Part shown: one piece after another, positions 10,467-22,327 of the stretch | How the letters are laid out: each line of letters begins with the position of its first letter | Position numbering within the stretch: the first letter of the stretch is position 1 | Assembly: GCA_963920525.1 (NCBI GenBank) | Contig: OY986439.1 | Coordinates: forward strand, 211,264,906 to 211,328,905 | DNA from: Dichetophora obliterata | Taxonomy: Eukaryota; Arthropoda; Insecta; Diptera; Sciomyzidae | DNA length: 64,000 nucleotides | Direction of reading: 5' to 3' | Translations under genes and position numbers: made by a program | The notes under the pieces: model-generated | Seen by the model: only the letters and a program-made list of their open reading frames with translations | Databases searched by the model: none | What the model was told of the DNA's origin: nothing

Positions 10467-12800
10467 TTCACAAAATTTATGCCAAACATTTTATTAGAAA
10501 ACTTTTCGCATTGCACGTTACAGTAACAGTTATTGTAACGATTATTTTGGCTTAATTAAGCTATGTACATCAACGACTATCGAACGCATCAACTCGTAGC
10601 TGTATACACGAAATAGCAATTTAAATTTAAAGTTAAAATGGAAAAGTTTTGCGCTTAAAGGTGTACTAAAACAGTAAGCGTAATTGTTGTGTTATGCACT
10701 GGTTGCCATAATTAGTGGCATAAAATATTATTTTATTGATTATGCAGCACATGTGAACAAAATGGAATAACAATTTAAAAGACAGACAGCTGTGCGATTC
10801 ATTAGACGATGAATTGAATGAAGTAACCGACTTTTGTAGATACATATGGTTAAGCATAATAAGGTATAGAATTTTCTTTTCATGTACCGCGCTTATATTT
10901 TATATACATGATTTTTTGTTTCTACTTTAGTCACGTTGACATATGATTAATTATGCTAATTAGCTGGCTGGCTTTAGATAATAGAGCGAGTGTGTGTACA
11001 TCGGTGTTGTCCTGCGATGACGAGCATCTTGCAATAATTTTAGGTGTGGAATTTTTATGATTACTTAATTAATTGTTGGTTTATTTTTTGCTTGCGAGCC
11101 TAATGTCAATGCTTATGTTTTAAGTACATGAACTTGGAATTATTCGTAGACTGATGGGTAGCGAAAAAATCATTTAGATGAACGCATGATGATTGCCAAG
11201 GCAGACTTTTTTAAACCAAAAATTATTTTTTGAAAATGTTAGAACAACACAGTTTGCATATTTATAGCTAACTTTTATATTTGTAGTTAAAAAATTGTAA
11301 GAAGAAACTTCATTTTCTATAAAAAATAATGCCGCATTTTTTTTATTTAAAAACTGTTAAATGCTGTGTAAAAAATGCACACAAAACCACAGAAATCCAA
11401 TACAATCAATACAAAACCAAGAACCAGGAAAGCAGCCTTATTAGCAATAACAAATAGCTTACAAAAAACATAATCAAAATATTTCGAAAATCAAATATTC
11501 TCTGATACAAACAAGCATTGCAAAAAAAAAACAACAAAAGACTTACTTCATAACTCCCCCACCTGGCGATAACCACAAAAATATTTGCGATACAACAAAA
11601 AATTGGGCTGGCAACAAATTTGGTAGACAAAAGTTGCCAGGGATTTGAAACAAGTATTAAGAAGCAATCAAGCAGCTTGAACCAAACAAGCTGCCCCAGT
11701 TTCAATACCAACAACGCACGACCTCATGTCAATTGGGAGTCGTCAGTCAGAGTCTACGCAAAGTCAAGTGGAACAAAATACTTAAGAGATCTTATCAATA
11801 GGCTTGCATATTTTTAGGCTTCACACAAACTAGGACGTAGGACAAGGAGTAGTAGGCAAGCGCACCCCCAACAAAGCCATCAAAAATGCTAGCAACAACT
11901 ACAACAAAGAAGCAAGCATTGATAAAATTAAGTAAAGACGAGAGATTTATCTGTTGGTTTGTTTGTTTTTTTTTTTTTGTTTTTTTTTTTTGGTGGGGGT
12001 AGCCCCTTGCTTCTTTGTCATTTTTTATTTTATTCTCATTTCTTGTTTCACTTTGATTATCCTGCAAAGTTAGCCTTATTAGCTCCAGCTGACAGCCTGG
12101 ATGTTTTGATGCTGGATTTTCAATCTGCATGAAAAAAAGTTTAAACAAAAAAATCAACTCCTATCAAGCTTTAAAAAAAAAGGGCATTGAATGCACTTCC
12201 ACTTCAGTGAATTGAAAAATTGCCTAAATGCGAGGAAATTTAATATGCACGAAGAGAAAGAAAAAAAAAAACACATTAAATTAAAATAACGGTAAAGTGA
12301 TTTGCTTTTTGTATGTAAGTCTTCAATGCTTGGCATTTGATGCTGGCTGCTGTCATTGATTTTGTAGAAGCTTTTTTCTAATTTTTGGTTTACCACAACA
12401 ACCCTCAGAATAGGATTTTTCTAAGATTTTTCGCCATACCATAATTGATAGCTATTAATTTGGAAGGTTTGAAAATTTTTCAAAATATTTAGATTTGTCA
12501 AACGTATCTAATCTTGTTATCGTCAGCTAAAGTTTAATGAGAGCTCACTTAAGCAATTCCTAGTGCTGAAAATATAAACTGTTGACAAAACAAAATAACG
12601 TGCAATTTGTAACTGATAACAATGACACAGTCCAACAACCCAAATAATTACTTCGTGCAGAGTAAAAATATTATATCAAAATGTTTTTTAGAAAATTTCA
12701 TAATAAGTCTCTTTGGACAAGATTTCTCTAAAGCATGAAGAAATATATATAGAGAATATATTTTACAATAGAAAAATAGTACCATAATCAACGAAAGCGC
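10467..12800. other. Unique AT-rich non-coding DNA
   Basis: No gene recognised. Open frames at 11406-11714 and 11795-12157 are low-complexity and T/A-driven. The texture resembles host intergenic sequence. Confidence 0.4.
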
Positions 12801-12819
12801 AATGAACATTTTTAGTACA

Positions 12820-14180
12820 CTGAAAAGTATAATTCATAAACTTTTAATGAAAGCTGTTCATTAAATTTTTATTGACCATTTTATGAATAAATTCATTATT
12901 TTTAATGGTTTTTTTGTTAACTTAACGAAAATTTTCATTAAAGTTTATGAACGAGTTCACAAATTTTAATGAAAGCAATTCATAAATATTTCTTCAGAGC
13001 ATTTCTGAAATATGAATTTATGAAAAAGGTAATGAACAGTCTTCATTAAAATTACCAAACAATCTCGTCGTCAACGAAACATTGGTTTATTGTAGCGGTG
13101 GGTAATCAGACAAATTATTCTACTTCATTGTTGTTTGTAAAAAGTAATAAGTAAAAAGTGCTTAGAAGTAAATTAAAGATTATTAAAAGTGTATTTACCA
13201 GTGATTGAAATATTTAACGTAAAGAAAAAAAAAGGTTTTGTGCTTTGTGCAAAAAAGAATACAACAATATAGATATCTCTGTAGAACATGTAAAAAAGGA
13301 CACATTGCGTTGTCAAATTGTGCACAATTATTTGGTGGTGTTAATATTTATAAAAGACATCTTAAAAGAAAGAATTCTGATTAAGAGTCTTATAAGACAA
13401 AAACTATTGGCAAATGTTTGCAGCAATCAAAAACAAAAAGAAGCGCTAGCGCTCCGAACTGTGCAGCCGACGAGTGTGTTGCCAACGAGTGTATTACCAA
13501 CGAAGCCGATCGCATTGCTAGCACAGACGAGTCAGTCAATTTTTGCTTGAAATACTTCTTCATTTTGCGAATCAATTTCTTCCTTGAATACTATAATTAT
13601 TTTCATTTTATGTAATAAAATAACACTTATAATTTGACATTTTTACTTAAGACTGTAAACATATCAATAAAATAATTAAAATGTATGAAATATATACTTT
13701 TGAATAATAAAATACAATACATTTTTGCTTAAATGAATTAGGTAAAGTGTGTTCATATTCCACCATTTCTTTCAACAATTTCATAATTAAAAAATTTACT
13801 CAAACTTCCATTAAAATTTAATAAAATTTGAATGAACTTCTTCACTTATTTTATGACCCTTTCCATTAATTTTAATGAAATTGATCATTAAATTTTTTTC
13901 AACTTTTTCATTAGCTAATGAAATTCTTCATTTAATTTTATGGAAAATATTCATAAAGTTTAATGATTTTTACATTTTTTTTAATGGTTTATTCATTAAA
14001 TTTTAATGAAATTTTTCACTAAATTATACGTAATCATTAATTTTGTTCATTAAATTTCAAGTTTATAAATACCGTGCATTAAATTTTAACGAACGTGTGC
14101 GTTGGTTCAAAAAGAACGAATATTTTTATTAAAACAACGCACAAAATTACTAATTTTATGCATATTTTCCGTTCCGTGTA
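12820..14180. repeat. TTCATTAA-rich element, boundaries uncertain
   Basis: Both flanks (12820-13070 and 13760-14100) are packed with TTCATTAAA / TTTAATGAA motifs in both orientations, which looks like subterminal transposase-binding repeats. Candidate outer ends CACTGAAAAG and, inverted, CACGGAACGG are weak. The centre (13220-13560) has a short frame with a CxxC and a RHLKRKNS string, vaguely zinc-finger-like but with stops. No superfamily is assigned. Confidence 0.4.
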
Positions 14181-14640
14181 GGTGATGAATTTTTTACTAT
14201 TTCTAGAAAGCAACTATTTATAATAAAATTTTTCAAGTTTTTTTTAACTTTTGTACGAAAACTATAGGTATGAGAACACAGCAACTTTACCAAAATAATT
14301 ACTTAACTACCTAATTACTCAACTGAACTGAACTTTAAGGAAATATTAAGTACTTTTCTCTTAACTTTTTATTTCAGTAAATAGCTAAATTTGGAATAAT
14401 TTAAATTTTATTTCAAAATTACTCGGATGTTACCTTTTTAAGCGGAAATATGCGTATAAACCTTTGTATCTACACTTTTAGAAAGTTGATAGAAATCTTT
14501 TATTTCGTAGAAGGTTGATAATTTAGAGGTTGAAAATAGTGTTATTTGCATATTTTAGGGCTCTCCCATCAATTGAATTGGAATTTTTAGAGACTTATTT
14601 AGTTGATATTTCATTTTTATGCGAAGCGATATGAAAGTCA
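14181..14640. other. AT-rich non-coding DNA
   Basis: No gene or repeat boundary seen. Confidence 0.35.
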
Positions 14641-14829
14641 TAACAGTTTATAATTATTTTTTTCGATATTATTATATATAAATTGTAGTTAATATTATTG
14701 TAATATAACTCTACCCACTGCACCCAAATCTTCCAAATGCCACACTGCTAACGTATTTTGTGCTCCTGAAATTATGCTTCATCTTATATATATATGTTAA
14801 TTAAAAAGTTCCGCATAGCAATGCAATCA
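14641..14829. repeat. Short repeat X, uninterrupted copy
   Basis: About 190 bp running from CATAACAGTTTATAATTATT to CATAGCAATGCAATCA. It is the contiguous version of the repeat split between 7147-7185 and 10313-10466. No ends or coding content identified. Confidence 0.75.
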
Positions 14830-15015
14830 AAATTAAGTTCAGTAGAAGTCAATAGTGGCTAAAATAAGGATTCCATCAGAACTAATAAATTATCCATTGG
14901 TACTCCCTCCAACATAATTTTTTTTACTTTTGTTTGTACAAAAACTCGATAAAATGCAAAGTTATCCATTAAATTTCCATTTAATGGCATGTGTGGCATT
15001 TTAGAAAAATAATTA

Positions 15016-15257
15016 GGGTATTCACAAGGTGTTCTATCATGTCATAATGTCATATTGTCCTAAGATTTTACACTATTTCAAACATTTTATTGTTGCCTTG
15101 CATATAAAAAAGTACTAATATATTACAACTTTGAAAGCTATGTTTATTAAAGTGTCGTAATCAAACAGCTGTTTCTTATTTGCATTTAGTTATCTTGCAA
15201 ATTTTAATTGTAAAATTTTTGGACAATATGACATGATAGCACACCTTGTGAATACCC
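15016..15257. mobile_element. TA-flanked MITE, 242 bp
   Basis: Begins GGGTATTCACAAGGTGTTCT; the right end reverse-complemented reads GGGTATTCACAAGGTGTGCT. The inverted similarity continues through ATCATGTCATATTGTCC. Both sides are flanked by TA (14-15 and 58-59 of their respective blocks, i.e. 15014-15015 and 15258-15259), consistent with a Tc1/mariner-type insertion site. Non-coding. Confidence 0.75.
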
Positions 15258-15667
15258 TAAATATATTGGCAAATCCACAGAAAAGTCAACAGTGACCAAA
15301 AAATTAAAACTAATTAAAAACGTATTATTTTCATTATCTAAGAAATGAAATGTTAGCTATTTATCCATAAATTCATTTTCCATGATGATCATATCGCCTG
15401 CACTGTTTCACAAATCGATGATACCATATCAATTCGACTAATTTTGAGCAAAATCGGAACTTTGTGTTTCCGATTTTTTTTTTAAACTTTTTAGATCAGT
15501 AGAGCCTATAAAAATAACTTTAACTGTGTTTTCGTTTTTTTTTTCCAAAAATTTTTTTCAAACTTATACACTGTGAAAATACTGAAAAAAACATTAAAAA
15601 ATACAATAAGCGCATGTATTCTAATAGATGTAGTTTTGAAACAATAAGTTGTATAGAAAAAAGTGTG
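15258..15667. other. AT-rich non-coding DNA
   Basis: Nothing recognised beyond T-runs. Confidence 0.3.
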
Positions 15668-17419
15668 CACATATTTTAAATATCTTGAATTTGTCATTTT
15701 GGTGGTATATTTTTAATGCAGCATTTTTATAAAAAATTCCTTTTTATTTTAACCTGAAATTTTCAGTCACATTTTTCATAGTCTTCGCAACAAATTTTTT
15801 ATATTTTTAGTGTAGCATTTAGTTAAGGCATCAATTTTAAAGACTTACTCACAATTTTTGGGTTGGAATTCCAACGATTGCTATTTAAACGAATTTTTTA
15901 AAAAATGCGTACAAAATATTTCTTGTTTTTACACCGAAAATTCCACATTTTCAAATATCGTAACAGTTTTTTAACATATAAAAAAAAAATAAAAAATATT
16001 TGGTTTTACAAATTGTTGGCTTCATTTGAATACTAATTAATTTATTTGAATAATAACATATATTATTTTGGATGTTGACTTAAAAAAATGGAATTTTTGG
16101 TATAAAAATAGAAAATATTTGGTATGCATTTTTCGTTAAAATTCGTTAAAAATAGTAATCGTTAGAATCTCAACCTAAAATTAGGTGTTAGCCTTCAAAA
16201 GTTATGCTTTAACTCAACACTGAACTAAATATATAAAAAACTAGTAAGGCCGTGTGACTTAAAACGCCAAAATCAAACATACCTATATTTTATTTTAAGC
16301 TATTGAATAGGTTTTCAACTGATCAAAATTCAAATTTAATTAATTTTGGCCTTTTTGCAATATACGTGGTATTTCTTATTGAAATTTTATGTAAATTTTT
16401 AAAAATTAAAAATTGGCTTTTTGCCGAAAGCACTCTTTTCTCTTTTTCAAGCTTGATTTTTTTATACACTTGATTTTTGCAAAATAAAAATGTACCACTT
16501 TAAATAACACTTTACGTACTGAAGCAGTGTTGAAAAATTAGTTCAAAATTAGTGTAAAAGTGCGAAAAGTCGAGTTTGGTTACAATCATATTCATACACA
16601 ACTTTACAAACTGGCCTTGCAACCTTCATATACATTGCAACTCAGGTGTCATTTTTCGGCTAATACAATTGTAGTTTTTGGCACAATCGACTCAAAAGAA
16701 TTTCATTAAATTCGTTATAACTTTTTTATAAAAGGATGAAAAAAGAATTAGTTAGATCAAAAACGTACTATTGTAAAAACCCAATATTCTCACTGAAATA
16801 TATTTTCTGTGCATACTTTCAGGCTGAAAATGTTTGAGAACAGTGTGTCGTGTAAAAATACTTTACTGTCAAAAAATAATTACAATTTGAGAAATACTGT
16901 GTGCGTAACAGCATGCTTGCTTTTCATGTATTAAGATGTGCATACTTTCAGGCTAACAGTTTGAGAGGTATTGGACACGGAGCAGCGTCCTTTTCTTTAT
17001 ATATTAAGATTATTCGTCAGTGTAATAGTTTCATAGCTATTAGCCGATAGGTGGCGCTAAATACCTCACATATTTTTAGGCACATGCTGAAAATAAGAAG
17101 AGAAAAAGCAACATAAAAATAACAATTATATGCAAACTTTGTCTCGCTATAACTTAAAAAATATAGATTTTTAAGAAACAAAAAGTCCAGTTTGCACATC
17201 TGCAGGTCTAAACCTACCAAACCATACTAAAATTATTAAGGTTGGCCTTGTACTTAAAAACCTTACGCCGGACAAAATTTGCGTTTGCGTATATAAATGA
17301 AGATTTGTTGCGAGGACTATGAAAAATTTTAGGATAAAAAAAAAGAATTCTTCATAAAAATGCTGCAAAAAAAAAAATGCTCCACGAAAAGACAAATTCA
17401 AGATCTTTAAAATATATGT
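15668..17419. mobile_element. 1.75-kb element with long inverted ends
   Basis: The left arm (15668-15795) and right arm (about 17305-17419) are inverted copies, both opening with ATATTTTAAA(g/t)ATCTTGAATT and ending with a TTTTTCATAGTC(t/c)TCGCAACA block. This is the same terminus as the 3797-4324 foldback. The interior has no transposase frame. It contains two nearby copies of TGTGCATACTTTCAGGCT (about 16808 and 16937). No TSD recognised. Confidence 0.55.
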
Positions 17420-17865
17420 AAACTTTTTTTGCACAACTTACGGTTTCAAAACTAACTCTATTTGAATGCATGCACCTATCGTATTTTTAAAGACTTTTTG
17501 ATATTTTTCACAGAGTATATCTTTAAAACAAAATTTAAAATTAAAAAAAAGTACGCAGATATAATACTTTTCAGAAGAACTATAAACCTAGAGAGTTTCA
17601 ACATTTTAAAAAATACTGATGTCAGAGCCTTGCCATCACCGAAATGAGGTTTTCTTTTTTCGTAAATGTTTAGCAAATGTTTTGTAAACTTTTTTGTTTT
17701 AAGCCTATACTCTGTTTGTTTACGTGAAATTACACTGGCAACATCTGTTTATTTGTTGCGTGAAATTTCTGACTTTAAGTTGGTTGCGAGGAATTTCTAT
17801 GGCAACGTTTCTCAGAGAGACTCAGAATAAGTTGGGAGATTCCATATGATCTCTCTCTTTTTTCA
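17420..17865. other. Non-coding DNA flanking the RTE-like LINE
   Basis: No gene seen. CGTGAAAT(T)T blocks recur here and on the other side of the LINE (20950-21060), suggesting that the LINE landed in an older repeat. Confidence 0.35.
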
Positions 17866-17879
17866 CTTCAAAATAAATA
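17866..17879. repeat. 14-bp target-site duplication, 3' side
   Basis: CTTCAAAATAAATA, repeated exactly at 20924-20937 on the other side of the LINE. Confidence 0.9.
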
Positions 17880-20800
17880 CTTACTTACTTACTTAGTTGG
17901 CGCTACAACCGTATGTCGGTCTTGGCCTCATCTAAGAATTTGCGCCAGCCATTTCTGTCTTTCGCTTGCTGGCGCCAGTTGGAAATTCCAAGCTTCGTCA
18001 GGTTGTCCTCTACTTGGTCTTTCCAACGAAGATGCGGTCGTCCTCTTCTGCGTTGACCGCCGCTGGGTACCGAATCGAATGTTTTCTTCACTGGAGCATC
18101 GTCTTTCATGCGCTGAACATGACCAAGCCAGCGAAGCCGCTCGATTTTAATGCGCTTGACTATGTCGATGTCAGCGTACAGCTCATACAGTTCATCATTC
18201 CACCGTATTCGGTACTCGCCATTGACGCAGATTGGTCCGTAGATCTTACGAAGAATCTTTCTCTCGAATGCTCCTAAAGTCTTTTCATCTAAACTGCTCA
18301 GCGTCCAGGTTTGTGATGCGTAAAGTAGGACGGGCATGATGAGCGATTTATAGAGCGTGATTTTCGTTCGTCGAGAGAGGGCTCTGCTTCTCAATTGCCT
18401 ACTGAGCCCAAAGTAACACCTGTTGGCAAGAGTTATTCTTCGTTTGATCTCAATGCTGATGTCGTTGGTAGAATTAATGCTGGATCCCAGATAAACGAAG
18501 TTCTTCACAACCTCGAAGGAGGTATTGTCAACGGTAACGTGGGTTCCAAGACGCTGGGACTGTTTGTTTGTTGACACTAAGTATTTCGTCTTGTCTGCAT
18601 TCACTGCCAGACCCATTCGACTTGACTCTCTTTCTAATCTGGAAAATGCTGCACTGACTTCGCGCGTATTATGGCCAATGATATCGATGTCATCAGCATA
18701 CGCAAGCAGCATAACACTCTTGTAGAATATTGTGCCACTACGTCTCAGATCAGCAGCTCGGATGATCTTTTCCATCATTAGGTTGAAAAAGTCGCACGAT
18801 AAGGAATCACCTTGTCTGAAACCTCGTTTGGTAATAAATGGTGGGGAGAGGTCCTTCCCGATTTTAACTGCGCTGCTGGTGTTGCTCAGTGTCATCCTGC
18901 AAAGTCGTATTAGTTTTGCAGGAATACCAAATTCAGACATGGTGGAGTACAGGTGCTTCCTTATTGGGCTGTCGAAGGCGGCTTTGTAGTCGACAAAAAG
19001 ATGGTGGGTGTCGACTTGTTTTTCTTGAGTCTTCTCCAAGATTTGTCGTAGCGTGAAAATCTGGTCGATGGTGGACTTTCCAGGTCTGAAGCCACACTGA
19101 TAAGGTCCGATCAGTTCGTTTACAATGGGCTTCAATCTTTCACATAAAACGCTCGACAGGACCTTATATGCGATATTAAGAAGGCTTATCCCACGGTAAT
19201 TGGCACAGATAGTGGGATCGCCTTTCTTGTGGATTGGGCAGAGCACACTGAGATTCCAATCGTTCGGAATGCATTCTTCCGACCATATTCTGCATAGAAG
19301 CTCGAGAAGCTCGTGAATGCATTTAAGTAGAGCTTCGCCTCCGTTCTTAAACAACTCAGCAGGTAAGCCATCAGCTCCCGCGGCTTTGTTATTTTTAAGC
19401 CGAGCTATAGCTGTCAGAACTTCATCATAGTCGGGCAGCGGAACCTCAACGCTGTCATCCAAAATTGGGGTTTCCGGAATATCATCTCTATTGGCGGGAT
19501 TGTTGTCAGCGTCGCCATTTAGAAGCTTAGAGAAGTGTTCCCTCCATAACGTCAGTATACTCTGGACATCTGTCACTAGATTCCCGTTTTCATCCTTGCA
19601 GGAAGAGGCCCCGGTTTTAAAACCATCGGCAAGGCGTCTTATTTTTTCGAAAAATTTTCGGGCCTCATTCCTGTCACCATACATCTCAATCTTCTCCTGC
19701 TCGCGCTTTTCTGCCTCTCTTTTTTTCCGCCTGAAAATATGTCTCTCTTCCCTCCTCTTTTCTTTGTATCGCTCCTTAGCAGCGCGCGTTACAACCGACT
19801 GCAGGGTGGCTTTGTAGGCGGCGTCTTTCTCTGCAGTGGCGTCGCGACACTCCTGGTCGTACCACTGGTTTCGGCTAGGGCGTTGGTAGCCAATCACCTC
19901 TTCAGCAGCCGCACGCATGGAGTTGGAAATGTGAGTCCACTGCGCGCATATATCATCGATTGGAGGAGTGCTTTGAAGCAGGAGTGAGAGTCGAGTGGCA
20001 AAAGCATCGGCTGTCTGTTTTGATTGCAGCTTATCGACGTCTAGCTTTCTCTGTGTAGGGTTGCGTGTATTCTTAGCTGCGCATAGACGTGTACGGATCT
20101 TGGCTGCAACAAGATAGTGATCCGAGTCAATGTTTGCACCACGGATCGTGCGTACATCCAATACACTGGAAGAGTGCCTTCCGTCGATCAAAACGTGATC
20201 AATTTGATTCTTGGTTTTTTGATCAGGGGACATCCAGGTGGCTTTATGAATATTGAGATGCTTGAATCTAGTGCTACTTACGACCATGTTTCGTGCTGCG
20301 GCGAAGTCAATCAGCCTCATTCCGTTATCGGAGGTGTTGTCGTGGAGGCTGAACTTTCCGACTGTTGGACCAAAAATATTTTCCTTGCCCACCTTAGCGT
20401 TGAAGTCACCAAGCACGATTTTTACGTCGTGACGGGGGCAGCGCTCGTAAGCATTTTCAAGGCGCTCGTAGAAAATTTCCTTGATCTCATCGTCCTTGTC
20501 TTCTGTCGGAGCGTGCGCACATATTAGGCTTATATTGAAAAATCTAACCTTGATGCGGATTATGGCAAGTCGTTCGTTCACAGGTGTGAATCGCAGGACG
20601 TGGGGCCGTAGTCTCTTGCCAACTACAAATCCGCATCCAAACTCGTGCTTCTCCGCATGGCCGCTGTAGTAGATATCACAGGGTGCATGCCGAATGCAAC
20701 CCTGTCCCTTCCATCGCATTTCTTGGATAGCAGTGATATCAGCTTTGTATCTTTCCAAGACATCAGTCAGTTGGATAGAGGCACCTTCCCAATTAAGGGT

Positions 20801-20923
20801 TCGGACATTCCAGGTGCATATCCGTAAATCATTATCAGTTTTTCGTTTGCGGTAGTCGTCATCAGATTTGGGGATCATTTTTCTTCTATTCTTGTTTGTT
20901 TTCATTGAAATTGGTTTTACTGC
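17880..20923 (-). mobile_element. RTE/BovB-like LINE, near full length, 3044 bp
   Basis: Minus-strand non-LTR retrotransposon bounded by a perfect 14-bp direct repeat. The 3' end has a very short UTR after the ORF stop, then GTTGTAGCGCCAACTAAG and a (TAAG)n array. Short tandem-repeat tails instead of poly-A are typical of RTE-type elements. The ORF fills the element almost completely. A perfect TSD and a stop-free ORF point to a recent insertion. A 5'-inverted second copy lies at 41800-42154. Confidence 0.93.
17903..20905 (-). CDS. RTE/BovB-like endonuclease-reverse transcriptase
   Basis: One uninterrupted frame. An APE-type endonuclease comes first, then a reverse transcriptase and a basic C-terminal tail. 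Residues counted from the upstream ATG at 20947: TWN (45-47), IQEMRWKG (74-81, catalytic Glu 76), LGDFNAKVG (179-187) and SDH (275-277), all endonuclease landmarks. The RT has NYRGISLL (583-590), FVDYKAAFD (651-659), GFRQGDSLS (709-717) and YADD (750-753), all intact. A GQRRRGRPHLRW stretch near 965 precedes the end. The ATG at 20947 lies outside the TSD in host DNA, so I start at Met 15 (20905), giving 1000 residues. Insect genome annotations often label such ORFs 'craniofacial development protein 2-like'. It would nick target DNA and prime reverse transcription of its own RNA there. Activity is inferred from integrity only. Confidence 0.92.
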   Translation of the reverse strand: MKTNKNRRKMIPKSDDDYRKRKTDNDLRICTWNVRTLNWEGASIQLTDVLERYKADITAIQEMRWKGQGCIRHAPCDIYYSGHAEKHEFGCGFVVGKRLRPHVLRFTPVNERLAIIRIKVRFFNISLICAHAPTEDKDDEIKEIFYERLENAYERCPRHDVKIVLGDFNAKVGKENIFGPTVGKFSLHDNTSDNGMRLIDFAAARNMVVSSTRFKHLNIHKATWMSPDQKTKNQIDHVLIDGRHSSSVLDVRTIRGANIDSDHYLVAAKIRTRLCAAKNTRNPTQRKLDVDKLQSKQTADAFATRLSLLLQSTPPIDDICAQWTHISNSMRAAAEEVIGYQRPSRNQWYDQECRDATAEKDAAYKATLQSVVTRAAKERYKEKRREERHIFRRKKREAEKREQEKIEMYGDRNEARKFFEKIRRLADGFKTGASSCKDENGNLVTDVQSILTLWREHFSKLLNGDADNNPANRDDIPETPILDDSVEVPLPDYDEVLTAIARLKNNKAAGADGLPAELFKNGGEALLKCIHELLELLCRIWSEECIPNDWNLSVLCPIHKKGDPTICANYRGISLLNIAYKVLSSVLCERLKPIVNELIGPYQCGFRPGKSTIDQIFTLRQILEKTQEKQVDTHHLFVDYKAAFDSPIRKHLYSTMSEFGIPAKLIRLCRMTLSNTSSAVKIGKDLSPPFITKRGFRQGDSLSCDFFNLMMEKIIRAADLRRSGTIFYKSVMLLAYADDIDIIGHNTREVSAAFSRLERESSRMGLAVNADKTKYLVSTNKQSQRLGTHVTVDNTSFEVVKNFVYLGSSINSTNDISIEIKRRITLANRCYFGLSRQLRSRALSRRTKITLYKSLIMPVLLYASQTWTLSSLDEKTLGAFERKILRKIYGPICVNGEYRIRWNDELYELYADIDIVKRIKIERLRWLGHVQRMKDDAPVKKTFDSVPSGGQRRRGRPHLRWKDQVEDNLTKLGISNWRQQAKDRNGWRKFLDEAKTDIRL

Positions 20924-20937
20924 CTTCAAAATAAATA
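20924..20937. repeat. 14-bp target-site duplication, 5' side
   Basis: Exact copy of 17866-17879. Its position sets the LINE's 5' boundary inside the longest open frame. Confidence 0.9.
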
Positions 20938-21556
20938 GGCAGTACAATTAAAGTGTCGTGAAAAAATGTTGCTTAGAAACATGTTGCGATAATTTCACGC
21001 AGCGGAACAGAGTACTGCTGTGACGAACATGTTGTGAAAATTTACACGCTTGCTTTGCAGCTGTCACTTTTTATAAGGAGATTTGAGTGGAATTTCACAT
21101 GAAAGTGAACAGAGTACAATGCTTTAGTAAAAATGGACGGCATTGATAATGAAAAAATGGTTGATGCAAGGAAAGAAAACTTACTAATTTTTTTTTAATT
21201 TCTAATTTACAAGAGAAAAATGTGTGACATCCAACACGTAATGTACGAACAAATAAAATTGGTAACTGTGACTTTACAAATACGATATTTGAAATGATAT
21301 TGACCTTTTTTTTAAAAACTTATTCAAGTATTAAACTTATCTCTTGAACACACAGACATAAGCCCCAAAATCGTTTTGAGTGTTATGATCGCAAAATTAT
21401 CGAGATTTTGGGGATTATGTCCTTGGGGGTAACGTTCGGGCACCATAAAATGAATCGTGAATTTCAGATACGAAGGGAACCTTCTAGAAGTTAGTGAAGA
21501 AAAAAAGACACAATATATTATACATTTTTATTTAAGTTTTTATTAATTTGAGATAT
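20938..21556. other. Non-coding DNA
   Basis: No gene recognised. Contains ACATGTTGCGATAATTTCACGC-like blocks related to 17710-17780. Confidence 0.35.
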
Positions 21557-21964
21557 CATAAAACTAGTGTCTGACCGAAACCAGAATTTTGACAGATACC
21601 GAAAACGAATATTCGGCCATTTTAAAACATTCGGCCGAAACAGAAACCGAGACTGGTTATTTTCAATTCAAAATTTTTTATATAAAAAGGACACAAAAAT
21701 CATTTCAAACATACATATATATAAAAAAAATTATATACAAAAAGTATCTTTGAATATTGAAAACTATAATAATTATTTTAAGGTTATTAGGTGTATTAGC
21801 AAAAGTATAATGTTTGCTAATGCAAAATTCCGGCTAAGTTTAAGGGACAAACACATCAATATTTTCATGCTTGTTGTAATTCGCCCACACCTTGTGTTTT
21901 CGTCGAAGAACTGTTGATAGCAACAATGTTCTTATGTATATTATTTCAACAAAATCACAACAGT

Positions 21965-22053
21965 GCGAATGGCTCAGTTTGCAAGAGCTTTAGTTTTTAT
22001 TCATGTTTTTTGGAATCTTGAGTAGTGAGTTCAAATCCCATCAGAGACATAAT
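21965..22053 (+). repeat. tRNA-like sequence with A- and B-box
   Basis: TGGCTCAGTTTGCAAGAGC resembles an A-box with D-arm, and GAGTTCAAATCCC is a good B-box. The spacing suggests a long variable arm, as in Leu/Ser tRNAs. The acceptor stem does not pair, and T-rich sequence follows. Best read as a decayed tRNA or SINE head. Confidence 0.4.
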
Positions 22054-22239
22054 ATTTTTTTTTTCATTATGGCTTTTAGTTTTGTTTTGGTTTTTTTTTA
22101 ATTTGTTCTGTTTTTTTTAGTGATTGCGTTCTGTTTTTTTTTCATTAATTGCTTATAATAACAAAGCGAACGCGTTAATTTTTATACTCTGCGCTCGTAC
22201 GTATATTCTTAATGAAGCAAATTAAGCGACGATTAGTTA

Positions 22240-22316
22240 ACAGCTGCGATGGTCGAATGGATAAGCAGATGCACTTACACTCACTCGGCCGAGGTTCAAG
22301 TCTCCGGAATGTGACA
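22240..22316 (+). repeat. tRNA-like sequence abutting a foldback
   Basis: TGGTCGAATGGATAAGC resembles an A-box and GAGGTTCAAGTCTCC a B-box. The acceptor ends do not pair convincingly. It ends a few bases before the 22328 inverted repeat, so it may be a pol III head of that unit or a chance neighbour. Confidence 0.4.
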
Positions 22317-22327
22317 ATTTTTCAATA

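Noticed and set aside
17966..20827. Plus-strand frames across the RTE-like LINE
   Set aside because: They overlap the intact minus-strand ORF with clear RT/endonuclease motifs and have no domain of their own.
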